DNA of 64,000 bases from an uncultured Hyphomonadaceae bacterium (GCA_913057945.1 CAJXOF010000017.1:19732-83731), one strand, 5' to 3'; numbered from the stretch's first letter, positions 9,213 to 20,185 are shown. The notes: generated by a model not told the origin, from the letters alone. Made by a program: numbers and translations.

Positions 9213-9995
9213 ATGAAACGGCTTTTTCTGACTACGAGTGCGGCTGCCCTGATGATGGGTGTGGTCGCTTGTTCCGGCGCCGATACACATACCCAGACGG
9301 CAGAAACCGACACGACGGCGATGACCGAAACTTCCACCTATGATCGTGACTATGAAAATGACGATGCGGCCTATGGCGATGCAGCCGTGGAGACCCGCAC
9401 CGACAATGCCAAGATGGCTGACATGGATCGCGACGATTACGTGCTGACCTCCGGCGAATTCCTGACCTCCGACCTGATTGGCGAAGAAGTCGTGGATTCG
9501 AATGGCGAGGAAGTCGGCGAGATCGAAGACGTTATGCTGGCCTCCGGCGGCGAACAGCCCATGCTGATTATCCGTGACGGCTTTGCGGGCGAACTGCACG
9601 CTGTCTCGTTTGACCAGGCTACGATCTGGTTTGATGATGAAGGCGAACCGGCTGCCCGCATGGATTTGACCGAAGAGATGCTGGATGACCTCCAGGAGTT
9701 CGAGCAGAACGGCATGAATGATTATCGTCTTGCTTCCGAGCTGACCGGCACAAACGTCAATCTGGCTTTCAACGACAAGGACGTGCGCGTCACCGACCTG
9801 ATCGTGAAGACCGATGGCCAGGCCAAATATGCGGTCGTCTCTGACGGCATCGTGGAAGCCGTGACTGACCAGCGCTTCCTGATTGATCCGGCCAAGATCA
9901 TGGTTGCCCAAGGCGACAGCGACGGTGAAGTCGTGATCGACCTCACCGAACAGGAATTCAACTCCGCAATGGGGTTCACGGCTGACATCGACTAA
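9213..9995 (+). CDS. PRC-barrel domain lipoprotein
   Basis: A 260-residue exported protein. The signal ends in VVACS, a lipobox, followed by a Thr/Asp-rich linker. Two PRC-barrel-like domains follow, the first around LTSDLIGEEVVDSNGEEVGEIEDV (about residues 85-108) and the second around LASELTGTNVNLAFNDKDVRVTDLIV. PRC-barrel envelope proteins are frequent stress-regulon members in alphaproteobacteria, and the exact EcfG-type promoter upstream agrees. The protein is strongly acidic. Molecular function is unknown. A good intrinsic terminator follows. Confidence 0.8.
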   Translation: MKRLFLTTSAAALMMGVVACSGADTHTQTAETDTTAMTETSTYDRDYENDDAAYGDAAVETRTDNAKMADMDRDDYVLTSGEFLTSDLIGEEVVDSNGEEVGEIEDVMLASGGEQPMLIIRDGFAGELHAVSFDQATIWFDDEGEPAARMDLTEEMLDDLQEFEQNGMNDYRLASELTGTNVNLAFNDKDVRVTDLIVKTDGQAKYAVVSDGIVEAVTDQRFLIDPAKIMVAQGDSDGEVVIDLTEQEFNSAMGFTADID

Positions 9996-10019
9996 GCCAA
10001 TTCCATAGCAGCAAGATCT

Positions 10020-10045
10020 GGCCCCGCTCGCGCGGGGCCTTTTTT
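10020..10045 (+). terminator. Intrinsic terminator after the PRC-barrel gene
   Basis: Perfect 8-bp GC stem GGCCCCGC/GCGGGGCC with a TCGC loop and six Ts at 10040-10045. Confidence 0.9.
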
Positions 10046-10116
10046 GTGCTTTTCCACCGCTCCAACGGGCAGGGGAGCGTTTCCCCAATTCCCCAATGGG
10101 GCTACACTCAGCCCAT

Positions 10117-12024
10117 ATGAGTTCGCCCATTCGCATCCCCGATGGTTTCGTTGATGAACTGAAGGCCCGCATCCGGCCTTCGGACGTGATCGGCCGCAAG
10201 GTGAAGCTGACCAAGAAGGGCAAGGAATGGGTCGGCTTGTCGCCATTTACTGCGGAGAAGACCCCCAGCTTCTACGTCAACGACCAGAAACGCATCTTCA
10301 AATGTTTCTCCTCCGGCATGGGCGGAGACGTCATCAGTTTCGTCATGGAGACCGAGCGGCTCTCCTTCATGGAGGCGGTGGAGAAGCTCGCCGAAGAGGC
10401 AGGCATGGAATTGCCGAAGTCCGATCCACGCGCCGCCGAAGCCTATGACCATCGCAAACGGCTGCAGGAAGTCTGTGAGGCGGCAGCAGCTTACTTCGAA
10501 GAAAGGCTGAACTCCTCCGAAGGGGCTGCCGCGCGTGAATACCTGGAGGGCAGGGGGCTGAAACCTGCCGCCTGGAAACGCCACCGGCTCGGCTATGCAC
10601 CGGATGATTGGCGCAAGACGAGTGCGCACCTGAAAGCGGAAGGGTTTTCGCCCGCCGAGATCCTTGAAGCAGGCCTGACCAAGGAAAGTGACAAGGGTGG
10701 TGAGCCCTATGACGCCTTTCGCGGGCGGCTGATGTTCCCGATCCCGGACAGCCGGGGGGGGATCATTGCCTTTGGCGGGCGGGGGCTGACGCCGGATGCC
10801 AAGCCGAAATACCTCAATTCCGGCGATACGCCGCTCTTTCACAAATCCCGGGTTCTGTACCGCTACAAGGCGGCGCGTGAGGCGCTGGGGCATGGCGAGG
10901 GCGGCGGCCTGATCGTCTGCGAAGGCTATATGGATGCCATCGCATTGACCGAGGCCGGCTTCGGGCAGGCTGTCGCGCCGCTCGGTACGGCGTTGACCGA
11001 AGACCAGATCACCCTGCTCTGGCGCGCCGGCCCCGAGCCCGTTCTGTGCTTCGATGGCGACCGGGCGGGCCTTGGCGCCGCCTATCGCGCCGTAGATCGC
11101 GCATTGCCGCATGTCGAGCCGGGTCGGTCCCTGTTCTTTGTCCTGTTGCCGGACGGCATGGACCCGGATGACCTCATCCGCGAACGCGGCCCGATGGCGA
11201 TGGGCGAGGCGCTGGATGGGCGAATCGCCCTGTCGGAACTGCTCTGGCTGCGTGAGCGCGATGCCGAGCCGCTGGACACGCCGGAACGTCAGGCCGGCCT
11301 GGAAGCGCGGCTGATGCAGGCCGCAGCCCAGATCAAGCATCCCGGCGTGAAGGCCGCCTATGAGCGCGACTTGCGCGCGCGCATGAAGGATCATTTCTGG
11401 CAAATCCGCCAGGCCAAGCGTCAGGCATCATTTACCAAAGGCAAGCCCGGCGGACGGGGGCAGGGCGGCGCATCTCCTTATGGCGGTATTACGGCAACGG
11501 GCCCGCAAACCGGCGGTCGGCAGAGCCCCGGCGTGATGTTGCTGATGCAGGCCATTGCCAGTCCGGGTATCCTGTCCGGCATGGAAGAGATGCTGATCGC
11601 GGCCGATTTTCGCAATGCGATGTCCAATCGGCTGCGCGACCTGATCGTGGATTTCCTGATTGAAAACAGGGAGCTTACTTTCGAGGCCGTGCTGGCACTG
11701 TTGGCGCGGGAAGGGCATGAGCGTGAGGTGTCCCATATCGACATGACCCAGGTGTCGCGGATCAATGTCGAGGATCCGGCCTACCGGTCCTGGAAAGCTG
11801 CGATCGAAGTGTTCATTCCGGTCGATACGGCCCCATCTGCGGATGACGAGGTGCGACGTCTCAAACTGAAACGTCGCCTGGTGGCCGAGAAGCGCAAGGC
11901 CTATGAGGAGCGCGTTCTGGTCGACCAGCAGGAAAAGGCGATGGGCAAGGCCAATATCGGCGATTTCTGGAAACGGTTCGAGGAGAAGAACCCCTGGTTC
12001 AAGCCGGATGGCTCCAACAAGTAG
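10117..12024 (+). CDS. dnaG: DNA primase
   Basis: A 635-residue primase that makes RNA primers at the replication fork with DnaB helicase. The N-terminal domain includes WVGLSPFTAEKTPSF. Only one of the four usual zinc ligands remains (S42, T45, C63, S66 stand where C, H, C, C are expected), a loss I recall as widespread in alphaproteobacterial DnaG. The TOPRIM domain follows with LIVCEGYMDA and CFDGDRAG, then the C-terminal helicase-binding domain. I chose ATG 10117, placing IPDGFVDEL close to the N-terminus as usual. It lies upstream of rpoD in the classical order. Confidence 0.95.
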   Translation: MSSPIRIPDGFVDELKARIRPSDVIGRKVKLTKKGKEWVGLSPFTAEKTPSFYVNDQKRIFKCFSSGMGGDVISFVMETERLSFMEAVEKLAEEAGMELPKSDPRAAEAYDHRKRLQEVCEAAAAYFEERLNSSEGAAAREYLEGRGLKPAAWKRHRLGYAPDDWRKTSAHLKAEGFSPAEILEAGLTKESDKGGEPYDAFRGRLMFPIPDSRGGIIAFGGRGLTPDAKPKYLNSGDTPLFHKSRVLYRYKAAREALGHGEGGGLIVCEGYMDAIALTEAGFGQAVAPLGTALTEDQITLLWRAGPEPVLCFDGDRAGLGAAYRAVDRALPHVEPGRSLFFVLLPDGMDPDDLIRERGPMAMGEALDGRIALSELLWLRERDAEPLDTPERQAGLEARLMQAAAQIKHPGVKAAYERDLRARMKDHFWQIRQAKRQASFTKGKPGGRGQGGASPYGGITATGPQTGGRQSPGVMLLMQAIASPGILSGMEEMLIAADFRNAMSNRLRDLIVDFLIENRELTFEAVLALLAREGHEREVSHIDMTQVSRINVEDPAYRSWKAAIEVFIPVDTAPSADDEVRRLKLKRRLVAEKRKAYEERVLVDQQEKAMGKANIGDFWKRFEEKNPWFKPDGSNK

Positions 12025-12098
12025 GCAATGCGGCCGGAAACGCAGGAAAACCTATTGACCGCAGCGCGTTCCGTGCCCATTTACTGTAGGCAGGGAAC

Positions 12099-12368
12099 AT
12101 GCGCGCTGCCAAACTGCTCAAACATTATCCTGATATGCCTCTGAACGCGGTCATCGAACCCGAGGCAAAGGACTGGCCAACGGCCATAGAGCAATTTCTG
12201 GAAGACGGACGTTCACACGAGCCTGCTCTTGACCGTGGCATGGATGCTGCGTGCGAGGGATCGACCCTGCGGTCACGCATGTGGCACAGGCGTCATATGC
12301 TCGTCGAGAACCGAACGGTCCCGTGGGACCGCATGAACGAGGCAGCAGGAACAGTCAGCGCAAGCTAA
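12099..12368 (+). CDS. Possible small protein between dnaG and rpoD
   Basis: An 89-residue open frame with GCAGGG six to eight bases before its ATG. It has no recognised domain and its composition (Arg/His/Met rich, less codon-biased than its neighbours) is only weakly coding-like. It occupies most of the 410-base dnaG-rpoD gap, which must also hold the rpoD promoter and leader. It could be a spurious frame; conservation in relatives would decide. Confidence 0.3.
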   Translation: MRAAKLLKHYPDMPLNAVIEPEAKDWPTAIEQFLEDGRSHEPALDRGMDAACEGSTLRSRMWHRRHMLVENRTVPWDRMNEAAGTVSAS

Positions 12369-12434
12369 CAGGCAGGTATTATTTTGGGAGAGTTCCCGGC
12401 AGGCGCCGTCGGGGTCCTCACAGGAGAGATTTGA

Positions 12435-14393
12435 ATGGCAACAGCCACCAAGAAAAAGAACGTCTCCGGCGATGGCGATCGCGAAGACGACAAGGACAAT
12501 GAAAACGGTCTGGTCGACTTCAACGCGACCGACGTCAAGAAGGTCCTGAAGCGCGCTCAGAAGCGCGGCTTCATTACCCATGATGAAATCAACGCCCTGC
12601 TTCCCAATGATGAGATGACCTCTGACCAGATCGAGGACGTGATGTCCCAGATTTCCGAGCAGGGCATTGCAGTGGTCGAGAGCGAAGAAGAGGCTGAAGC
12701 CGAAGGCAAGGCGCTCACCAAGATTGAAGACAAGAAAGTCGTTGCCAAGAAGGGCAATGCGCGCGGCTCTGACCGTACCGATGACCCGGTCCGCATGTAC
12801 CTCCGCGAAATGGGCGCCGTTGAGTTGCTGTCGCGCGAAGGCGAGATCGCGATTGCCAAGCGCATCGAGGCTGGCCGGGACGCGATGATCCGCGGCCTGT
12901 GCGAAAGCCCGCTGACCTTCGAAGCCATGATGGTGTGGCGCGACGAGCTTGTGAACGAGCGCATCCTGCTGCGCGACCTGATCGACCTTGAGGCCACTTA
13001 TGGCGCGGAAAACCCGCCGCCTGAGCCAAAGCCCAAGGAAGAGGAAGACGAGGCCGACGAAGCCAAGGCTGAAGGCGAAGAATCGTCTGACGACGATGAT
13101 GACGACGAGGACGAGGATGATGCTGCGGCAATGTCCATGTCCGCCATGGAAGCCGAACTGCGCGATGGCGTTCTGGCCAAGCTGGACGAAATCGCCGACG
13201 ATTTTGCGAAATACCGCAAGCTTCAGGACAAACTCGTCAACCGCCGCCTTGAAGGCAAGGACCTGACGCCGAAGGCTCAGGAAGAGTATGACTCGCTGTC
13301 AAACTCCATCGTCGAAAACCTCAAGACGATCCACATCAACAATGCCCGGATCGAAGCGCTGGTCGAACAGCTCTATGCCATCAACAAGAAGCTGATGGGC
13401 ATGGAAGGCAAGCTGATGCGCATGGGCGATGCCTATGGCGTGCCGCGCAAGGAATTCCTCGAGAACTATTTCGGGCGCGAACTGGAGCCGGACTGGCTGG
13501 ACACGGTCAAGGGCCTGTCGGCCAAGTGGAAGCGCTTTGCCGAAGGCAAGGAAGCCGAGATCACCGAATCCCGCGACAACATCTCCGAGATTGCGCAGGA
13601 AATCGGTATTCCGATCGATGATTTCCGCCGCATCGTGCAGACGGTGCAGAAGGGCGAGCGCGAAGCGCGCATCGCCAAGAAGGAAATGGTCGAGGCCAAC
13701 CTTCGCCTCGTTATCTCCATCGCGAAGAAATACACCAATCGTGGCCTGCAATTCCTGGATCTCATCCAGGAGGGCAATATCGGCCTGATGAAGGCGGTCG
13801 ATAAGTTCGAATACCGTCGCGGTTACAAATTCTCGACCTATGCCACATGGTGGATCCGTCAGGCCATAACGCGGTCGATTGCCGACCAGGCCCGCACGAT
13901 CCGTATTCCGGTGCACATGATAGAGACGATCAACAAGATCATCCGCACACAGCGCCAGATGCTGCACGAAATCGGCCGCGAGCCGACCCCGGAAGAACTG
14001 GCCGAAAAGCTGGGCCTGCCGCTGGAGAAGATCCGCAAGGTCCTGAAGATAGCGAAAGAGCCGATCTCGCTCGAAACGCCGATTGGCGACGACGAGGATT
14101 CAAACCTCGGCGACTTCATCGAGGACAAGATGGCGCTTCTGCCTGTCGACGCCGCGATCCAGTCGAACCTCCGCGAAACGACCACCCGTGTGCTCGCCTC
14201 GCTCACGCCGCGTGAAGAACGTGTGCTGCGCATGCGCTTCGGTATCGGTATGAATACGGATCACACGCTGGAAGAAGTCGGCCAGCAATTCTCGGTGACC
14301 CGCGAACGTATCCGCCAGATCGAAGCCAAGGCGCTCCGCAAGCTGAAGCACCCAAGCCGCAGCCGCAAACTGCGCAGCTTCCTGGATACGTAA
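12435..14393 (+). CDS. rpoD: RNA polymerase primary sigma factor (sigma-70)
   Basis: A 652-residue housekeeping sigma factor. Region 1.1 lies in the first 85 residues; region 1.2 ([11 protein letters not shown]) is at about 117-127. A non-conserved region has a long acidic run at 199-229. Region 2 starts near residue 421 ([13 protein letters not shown], then [13 protein letters not shown] for -10 recognition), and region 4.2 ([17 protein letters not shown]) is near 620-637 for -35 recognition. It directs RNA polymerase to most promoters. An AGGAGA ribosome site precedes the ATG and a strong terminator follows. Confidence 0.97.
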   Translation: MATATKKKNVSGDGDREDDKDNENGLVDFNATDVKKVLKRAQKRGFITHDEINALLPNDEMTSDQIEDVMSQISEQGIAVVESEEEAEAEGKALTKIEDKKVVAKKGNARGSDRTDDPVRMYLREMGAVELLSREGEIAIAKRIEAGRDAMIRGLCESPLTFEAMMVWRDELVNERILLRDLIDLEATYGAENPPPEPKPKEEEDEADEAKAEGEESSDDDDDDEDEDDAAAMSMSAMEAELRDGVLAKLDEIADDFAKYRKLQDKLVNRRLEGKDLTPKAQEEYDSLSNSIVENLKTIHINNARIEALVEQLYAINKKLMGMEGKLMRMGDAYGVPRKEFLENYFGRELEPDWLDTVKGLSAKWKRFAEGKEAEITESRDNISEIAQEIGIPIDDFRRIVQTVQKGEREARIAKKEMVEANLRLVISIAKKYTNRGLQFLDLIQEGNIGLMKAVDKFEYRRGYKFSTYATWWIRQAITRSIADQARTIRIPVHMIETINKIIRTQRQMLHEIGREPTPEELAEKLGLPLEKIRKVLKIAKEPISLETPIGDDEDSNLGDFIEDKMALLPVDAAIQSNLRETTTRVLASLTPREERVLRMRFGIGMNTDHTLEEVGQQFSVTRERIRQIEAKALRKLKHPSRSRKLRSFLDT

Positions 14394-14422
14394 GACACAA
14401 ACGCCCATCCAAGTCTGAAAAA

Positions 14423-14449
14423 GGCGGCCCGTCGAGGCCGCCTTTTTTT
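14423..14449 (+). terminator. Intrinsic terminator of rpoD
   Basis: 7-bp stem GGCGGCC/GGCCGCC (extended by A-T pairs) and seven Ts at 14443-14449. The A-run on the other side means it could also serve metY, which ends at 14474 on the opposite strand. Confidence 0.92.
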
Positions 14450-14473
14450 GTTTTTGTAATTGTCGCGACGTGA

Positions 14474-15763
14474 TTAGCCTGCCGCGTTCAGCGCCTGGTC
14501 CAGGTCCGCGATCAAGTCGTCGGCGTCTTCGATGCCGATGGAGAGGCGGACCGTGTCTGGGGCAGCGCCAGCCGCGATCTGCTGTTCTCCGGTCAATTGG
14601 CGGTGCGTGGTCGAGGCGGGGTGGATGACCAGGCTGCGCGCGTCGCCGAGGTTCGCGACATGGCTGAACAGGTTCAGGCCGCCAACGAATTTCGTGCAGG
14701 CTTCATAGCCGCCCTTCAGTTGCACCGTGAAAAGGGCGCCGGCCCCCTTCGGGCAGATTTTCGGGATGCGATCCTTGTAGGGCGAGGAGTCGAGCCCGGC
14801 ATAGGTAACGCCGGCAACCGCGTCATGACCTTCCAGCCAGGCTGCGATCTTCTTCGCATTGGCGATGTGCTTTTCCATCCGCATGGAGAGCGTCTCGATG
14901 CCCATCAGCGTATAGTGCGCTGCCTGCGGATTCAACGTCATGCCGAGGTCGCGCAGGCCGATGGCAATGCTGTGGAAGGTGAAGGCTGCCGGGCCGAACG
15001 TCTCATGGAATTTCAGGCCGTGATAGGCCGGTTCCGGCTGGGAGAGGGACGGGAACTTGTCAGACGCCGACCAGTCGAACTTGCCGGAATCGACAATCGC
15101 GCCGCCGGTCACCGTGCCATTGCCGGTCATGTATTTCGTCAGAGAGTGGACGACCAGGGTCGCGCCATGCTCGATCGGGCGGCAGAGATAGGGCGTGGCC
15201 GTCGTATTATCGACGACCAGCGGGATGCCCGCGCCATCGGCGATCTCGGCAATCGCGTCGATATCCGTGATATAGCCGCCCGGATTGGCGATGGTCTCGC
15301 AGAAGATGGCGCGCGTATCGTCATCAATCGCGGCCTTTACGGCGTCGAGGTCATCAAAGTCCACGAAGGTGGCTGACCAGCCAAAGCGTTTGAAGGTCTG
15401 GCTGAACTGGGTGATTGTACCGCCATAAAGGCGAGTCGAGGCGACGATGTTGCGACCCGGCGCCATAAGCGGGAAGAGGGCCATGATCTGGGCCGCATGA
15501 CCGGAGGAACAGCAGACTGCGCCCGCGCCGCCTTCCAGCGCGGTGATCCGGTCGCCGAGCGCCGCGACCGTCGGATTGGTCAGCCGGGAATAGATGTAGC
15601 CGACTTCCTGGAGGCCGAAGAGCGCAGCGGCGTGGTCGGCGTCACGGAAGACATAGGCCGTCGTCTGGTAGATCGGCACCTGGCGTGCGCCGGTGGCCGG
15701 GTCCGGGTTTGCGCCCGCGTGAATTTGCAGGGTGTCGAACCCCATTGGCTTGCCGTCGGTCAT
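14474..15763 (-). CDS. metY: O-acetylhomoserine aminocarboxypropyltransferase (sulfhydrylase)
   Basis: A 429-residue PLP enzyme of the Cys/Met metabolism family that makes homocysteine from O-acetylhomoserine and sulfide. Family blocks include IYQTTAYVF, YIYSRLTNPTV and SSGHAAQ, and the PLP-lysine lies in HSLTKYMTGNG (K210). The long insertion and the Y-family N-terminus (FDTLQIHAG) favour MetY over cystathionine gamma-synthase. It is convergent with rpoD. No SAM riboswitch was recognised in the short 58-base upstream gap. Confidence 0.9.
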   Translation of the reverse strand: MTDGKPMGFDTLQIHAGANPDPATGARQVPIYQTTAYVFRDADHAAALFGLQEVGYIYSRLTNPTVAALGDRITALEGGAGAVCCSSGHAAQIMALFPLMAPGRNIVASTRLYGGTITQFSQTFKRFGWSATFVDFDDLDAVKAAIDDDTRAIFCETIANPGGYITDIDAIAEIADGAGIPLVVDNTTATPYLCRPIEHGATLVVHSLTKYMTGNGTVTGGAIVDSGKFDWSASDKFPSLSQPEPAYHGLKFHETFGPAAFTFHSIAIGLRDLGMTLNPQAAHYTLMGIETLSMRMEKHIANAKKIAAWLEGHDAVAGVTYAGLDSSPYKDRIPKICPKGAGALFTVQLKGGYEACTKFVGGLNLFSHVANLGDARSLVIHPASTTHRQLTGEQQIAAGAAPDTVRLSIGIEDADDLIADLDQALNAAG

Positions 15764-15821
15764 GTCGGCCTCTCCCTCTCATGATGTCATTCTGTCCCGT
15801 CAGGCCCGTTCGGGCAGGGGA

Positions 15822-16661
15822 TCAGTTGAACGTATCACACTGTCGGGGGTCGCCGCTCTCATAACCTCGGGTCAGCCATTCCATGCGCTGTTCGGCAGAG
15901 CCGTGCGTAAAGGCTTCCGGCGTCACGCGGCCCTGGGAGCGTTTCTGCAGCATGTCGTCACCAATGGCATTGGCCGTCTTCAAGCCTTCTTCCATGTCGC
16001 CCCGTTCCAGCGCGACCTGGCCATTCGAGGCAGCGGAGGCGCGCGCGGCCCAGACGCCTGCATAGCAGTCGGCCTGCAGCTCGAGCGCAACGGAATACTT
16101 GTTGGCTTCGGCCTTGTTGCGGGCCTGTTGCTGGGCCTTGCGGACCTGTTGCGAGGCGCCGGTCAGCGTCTGCACATGGTGCCCGAATTCATGCGCGATG
16201 ACATAGGCGCGGGCGAAATCCGCGCCAGACGCGCCAAGCTGGGTTTCCATCTGCTGCCAGAAAGAGAGGTCGAGATAGATGGTCTGGTCGGTCGGACAGT
16301 AGAAGGGGCCCATCGCGGCCTGGCCATAGCCGCAGCCGGTGCCCGTGCCTTGCGTGTAGATCACCGTGTTTGGCTTCTTGTAGCCGTCGAGCAGCTCGGC
16401 CCAGACATCGTTCACATTTGTGCCGACCACATCAACGAACTGGCCGGCCTCATCTTCGGGCGTGCCGACTTCGCCGGATTGCTGTTGGCCGGAAGACATG
16501 CCGCTGCCAGCTTCAAGCAGGGGCTTGGGGTCGATGCCGAGGAAATAGGACACAACCAGCGCGACCAGGACAAAGCCGATGCCGCCGCCAGCAAGCTTGC
16601 CGCCACTCATGCCGCGCCTGTCCTCGACGTTGCCGCCTCTGCGTCCACCTTTCCAGCGCAT
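15822..16661 (-). CDS. YpfJ-family neutral zinc metallopeptidase
   Basis: A 279-residue protein with the family's N-terminus (MRW...NVEDRRG), one transmembrane segment at about 25-42, and a C-terminal zincin domain with HEFGHH at 157-162. Conserved cysteines and a YCPTDQTIYLD stretch match the putative neutral zinc metallopeptidase family (YpfJ/KPN_02809). It probably sits in the inner membrane with the protease domain outside. Substrate unknown. It lies upstream of metY on the same strand with a small hairpin between them. Confidence 0.85.
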   Translation of the reverse strand: MRWKGGRRGGNVEDRRGMSGGKLAGGGIGFVLVALVVSYFLGIDPKPLLEAGSGMSSGQQQSGEVGTPEDEAGQFVDVVGTNVNDVWAELLDGYKKPNTVIYTQGTGTGCGYGQAAMGPFYCPTDQTIYLDLSFWQQMETQLGASGADFARAYVIAHEFGHHVQTLTGASQQVRKAQQQARNKAEANKYSVALELQADCYAGVWAARASAASNGQVALERGDMEEGLKTANAIGDDMLQKRSQGRVTPEAFTHGSAEQRMEWLTRGYESGDPRQCDTFN

Positions 16662-16784
16662 GTCCCACTCCGTTCTTGCCAGTTAATGCAGGTTAATTCT
16701 GAGATACAGGGTGGGGCCCGACCCGTCACCCATGAAACTCATCTAGCGATTGCCCGGCCAGGTGCGGCAAGGTAATCGGAAGGT

Positions 16785-17198
16785 ATGCAGACCCAACTCA
16801 TCATCCCCACGCAGGGTTCCGGGCTCTATGACTTCACACGCGATGTGGAGGGCTTCGTGGCGGGGCAGGGCGACGGCCTGCTGACCCTGTTCTGCCAGCA
16901 CACATCGTGTTCCCTGCTGGTGCAGGAAAATGCCGATCCGGACGTACAGCGCGATCTGCAGGCCTTCTTCCGCCGCCTCGCGCCGCCCGCCGATGACCCG
17001 TCCATGAGCTATCTGGTACATCGCACGGAAGGGCCGGACGATATGCCCGCCCATATCAAGGCCGCGCTGACGCAGACCTCGCTCTCCATTCCGGTGGCGG
17101 GCGGTCGCATGGCGCTCGGCACATGGCAGGGCATCTACCTGTTCGAGCATCGCGACGCGCCGCACACGCGCCGTGTGGTGGCGCATCTTCTCGGCTGA
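16785..17198 (+). CDS. YjbQ family protein (UPF0047)
   Basis: A 137-residue single-domain protein. TLFCQHTSCSLLVQENADPDV and the C-terminal GTWQGIYLFEHRD are diagnostic of the YjbQ/UPF0047 family; a member has been reported to have weak thiamine-phosphate synthase activity, but its physiological role is unclear. Length is typical. It is convergent with a large lipoprotein gene, the two stops being only 6 bases apart. Confidence 0.88.
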   Translation: MQTQLIIPTQGSGLYDFTRDVEGFVAGQGDGLLTLFCQHTSCSLLVQENADPDVQRDLQAFFRRLAPPADDPSMSYLVHRTEGPDDMPAHIKAALTQTSLSIPVAGGRMALGTWQGIYLFEHRDAPHTRRVVAHLLG

Positions 17199-17204
17199 AA
17201 CGGA

Positions 17205-18551
17205 TCAGCCGCCCAGCGCTTTCCAGCGGATCATGGCTTCGCAGGTATTCTCGCCCTGGAAGGCGGCTTTGGCGCTGCCATTGAACTGGTCGGAGACCGA
17301 CGCGGCCCAGACCGCCGCAGCGGCGTCATAGGAGGTAAAGCCGATTTCGGACAGGCCGCGTTCGATCCGGTTACAGATCAGGCCGGCCACGTCCGGGTCA
17401 GCCGTGTCGTTGAGATATGAAATCCGGTCCGACAGGTCGAGCCGCGAGAAGATATAGTCATAGACCGTCAGATCCTCGCCCACATCAAAAGCGAGAATAT
17501 CGCCAGAGGTGACGCCGGTATAATCCGGAAAGCCTGCATCGGAGACACCCGCGGTGAAGATCGACGGGATCGGCTGGTCGAGATAGACGGCCCATTGGCC
17601 GATCGCGCCCTTGCCGCGCGTGTCCTTGATGTTGCTTGTGTCGGGCATCTGGGCCGAGACGACGAGGATCGGCTTGTCGTTCCAGGCTTTTACCGAAAAG
17701 GCGCTAACCGATTGCTCCGTGATCGACTGGCCGAACAGGGTGCTGGTCGAATTGTTCAGGAAGTTGGAGGCTTCCATCATCAGCGGTGCGTTGAAATAGG
17801 TGACCAGTGTGGACGTCGGCGCGATCAAATTCGCCGCCGTAGTCAGCGCGCCCATCACATTCGCACTGGCAGAGGATTCCTTTTCGTCCGACAGCTGAAG
17901 ACGGAAGCGGGCCTCAATGGTCGTGTTCGGGCCGACCTTGAAATAGGGCGTCGCATAGACCGAGATGCTCTCATTCGTCGTCCAGCTTTCACCCTCACGA
18001 TTGTTGGAGGAGAAGGTTGACGAAAACAGCGCATTGGTCGCCGTGATGTCGGGTTTGGCGACGTCAAATTCGGCGATCAGTGTGCGCGTGATGCTGCGCG
18101 ATGACATCATGCGGGAGAACCAGCCCCGGCTTTCCTCGTCATAATTGCGCGCCTCGACTTCCTGGCTGCGGACGCCGGAAGTGACTCCCTCCATGTCATA
18201 GGCGTCGGGTTTCAGCGTGACGATCTGGATGCGGGTATAGCGGTCCTGCAGCATTTCTCCGAACTCGGAATAAACGGCCGATTCGTCAATCGCGACATCA
18301 ATATAGGGGAGGTAGTCCTTGGCCGGCACGGCGCCGGTGCTGGCGCGGCCGGTATGACGACGTACGGTCGGGGTCGGCGCGCCGAGGAAATCATCATCGC
18401 TCGGATTGGGAATGCCGCGCACAGGGCCATTCGGGGCCTGCCCGTTTGTGGGCGGCGGGGAGGCAGGGGCCGGCTCTGGACTGGACGCGCACCCCGCCAA
18501 GATCATGGCGATCACAATACCACCTGCAGACACCTGTTTCATGCCGTTCAT
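17205..18551 (-). CDS. Large lipoprotein of unknown function
   Basis: A 448-residue protein beginning with a signal peptide and lipobox (MILAGC), then a Pro-rich linker of about 30 residues. No catalytic motif is visible in the rest, which has several stretches typical of beta structure. I do not recognise the family. A second in-frame ATG three codons later (18542) has somewhat better Shine-Dalgarno spacing, so the exact start is open. It is divergent from panD. Confidence 0.7.
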   Translation of the reverse strand: MNGMKQVSAGGIVIAMILAGCASSPEPAPASPPPTNGQAPNGPVRGIPNPSDDDFLGAPTPTVRRHTGRASTGAVPAKDYLPYIDVAIDESAVYSEFGEMLQDRYTRIQIVTLKPDAYDMEGVTSGVRSQEVEARNYDEESRGWFSRMMSSRSITRTLIAEFDVAKPDITATNALFSSTFSSNNREGESWTTNESISVYATPYFKVGPNTTIEARFRLQLSDEKESSASANVMGALTTAANLIAPTSTLVTYFNAPLMMEASNFLNNSTSTLFGQSITEQSVSAFSVKAWNDKPILVVSAQMPDTSNIKDTRGKGAIGQWAVYLDQPIPSIFTAGVSDAGFPDYTGVTSGDILAFDVGEDLTVYDYIFSRLDLSDRISYLNDTADPDVAGLICNRIERGLSEIGFTSYDAAAAVWAASVSDQFNGSAKAAFQGENTCEAMIRWKALGG

Positions 18552-18732
18552 CCCCTTTGTTTCTCCCCAGCGTTAAAGATTGTTAACAGACGGATTCGTG
18601 CAAAGCGAGCCATTTTGAGACAGATTTCGCGGGTGAAGCGTATGTGAGCGGCACCATGACCTGACCTTGCGGGAAGGTGTGCTGGCAACGTCCAATATCC
18701 TCTTTACTCACATTTGCTGCAATGCAATAAGC

Positions 18733-18778
18733 GCCTTGCGCAAGGCCGTGGGCCTTCCTATATGCTCATTGTGAGCAT
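18733..18778. promoter_or_regulatory. Palindromes upstream of panD
   Basis: GCCTTGC/GCAAGGC is a perfect 14-base palindrome at 18733-18746. ATGCTCA-TTG-TGAGCAT is a perfect 7+3+7 repeat at 18762-18778, with a further GCTCA copy at 18786-18790. They lie 40-85 bases before the panD start and could be an operator. No regulator gene is adjacent. Confidence 0.4.
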
Positions 18779-18817
18779 AATTAAGCGCTCATAAAATAAA
18801 TCCGGGAGGATACATCC

Positions 18818-19174
18818 TTGTTGCTCAACATGCTGAAAGCCAAACTGCATTCTGCAACCGTCACGCAGTGCGACCTTCACTATGAAGGCTCGGTCTCGAT
18901 TGACCAGGACCTGCTTGACGCTTCGGGCATCCTGCCGAATGAGCGCGTGGATATCTGGAACGTTACCAATGGTGCCCGCATCCAGACCTATGCTCTTGAA
19001 GCGCCGCGTGGCTCCAAGACCATCGGCGTGAACGGCGCCGCTGCCCGCCACTTTGCGACAGGCGACAAGGTCATCATCGCGGCCTTTGCCGGCATCGACG
19101 CTGACAAGGCACGCCAGCACGCCCCGACCGTTGTGCTGCTGGGCGACAATAACGAGATCAAGCGTCCCATTTGA
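18818..19174 (+). CDS. panD: Aspartate 1-decarboxylase precursor
   Basis: A 118-residue pyruvoyl enzyme making beta-alanine for pantothenate and coenzyme A. The self-processing site is G24-S25 in HYEGSVSID, and the N-terminus aligns with the usual M-x-x-x-ML-x-x-KLH pattern. The start is a TTG at 18818: GGAGGA lies 7 bases upstream, whereas the first ATG (18830) would be 19 bases away and would drop four residues normally present. The use of a rare start may limit expression. Confidence 0.93.
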   Translation: MLLNMLKAKLHSATVTQCDLHYEGSVSIDQDLLDASGILPNERVDIWNVTNGARIQTYALEAPRGSKTIGVNGAAARHFATGDKVIIAAFAGIDADKARQHAPTVVLLGDNNEIKRPI

Positions 19175-19201
19175 TCCGGGCCTGACCCGCACCCGTTGAA
19201 T

Positions 19202-20185
<984 letters not shown>

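Noticed and set aside
15764..15821. SAM-type riboswitch before metY
   Set aside because: The gap is only 58 bases and shows just a small GCCCG/CGGGC hairpin; it cannot hold a known SAM aptamer plus expression platform that I recognise.
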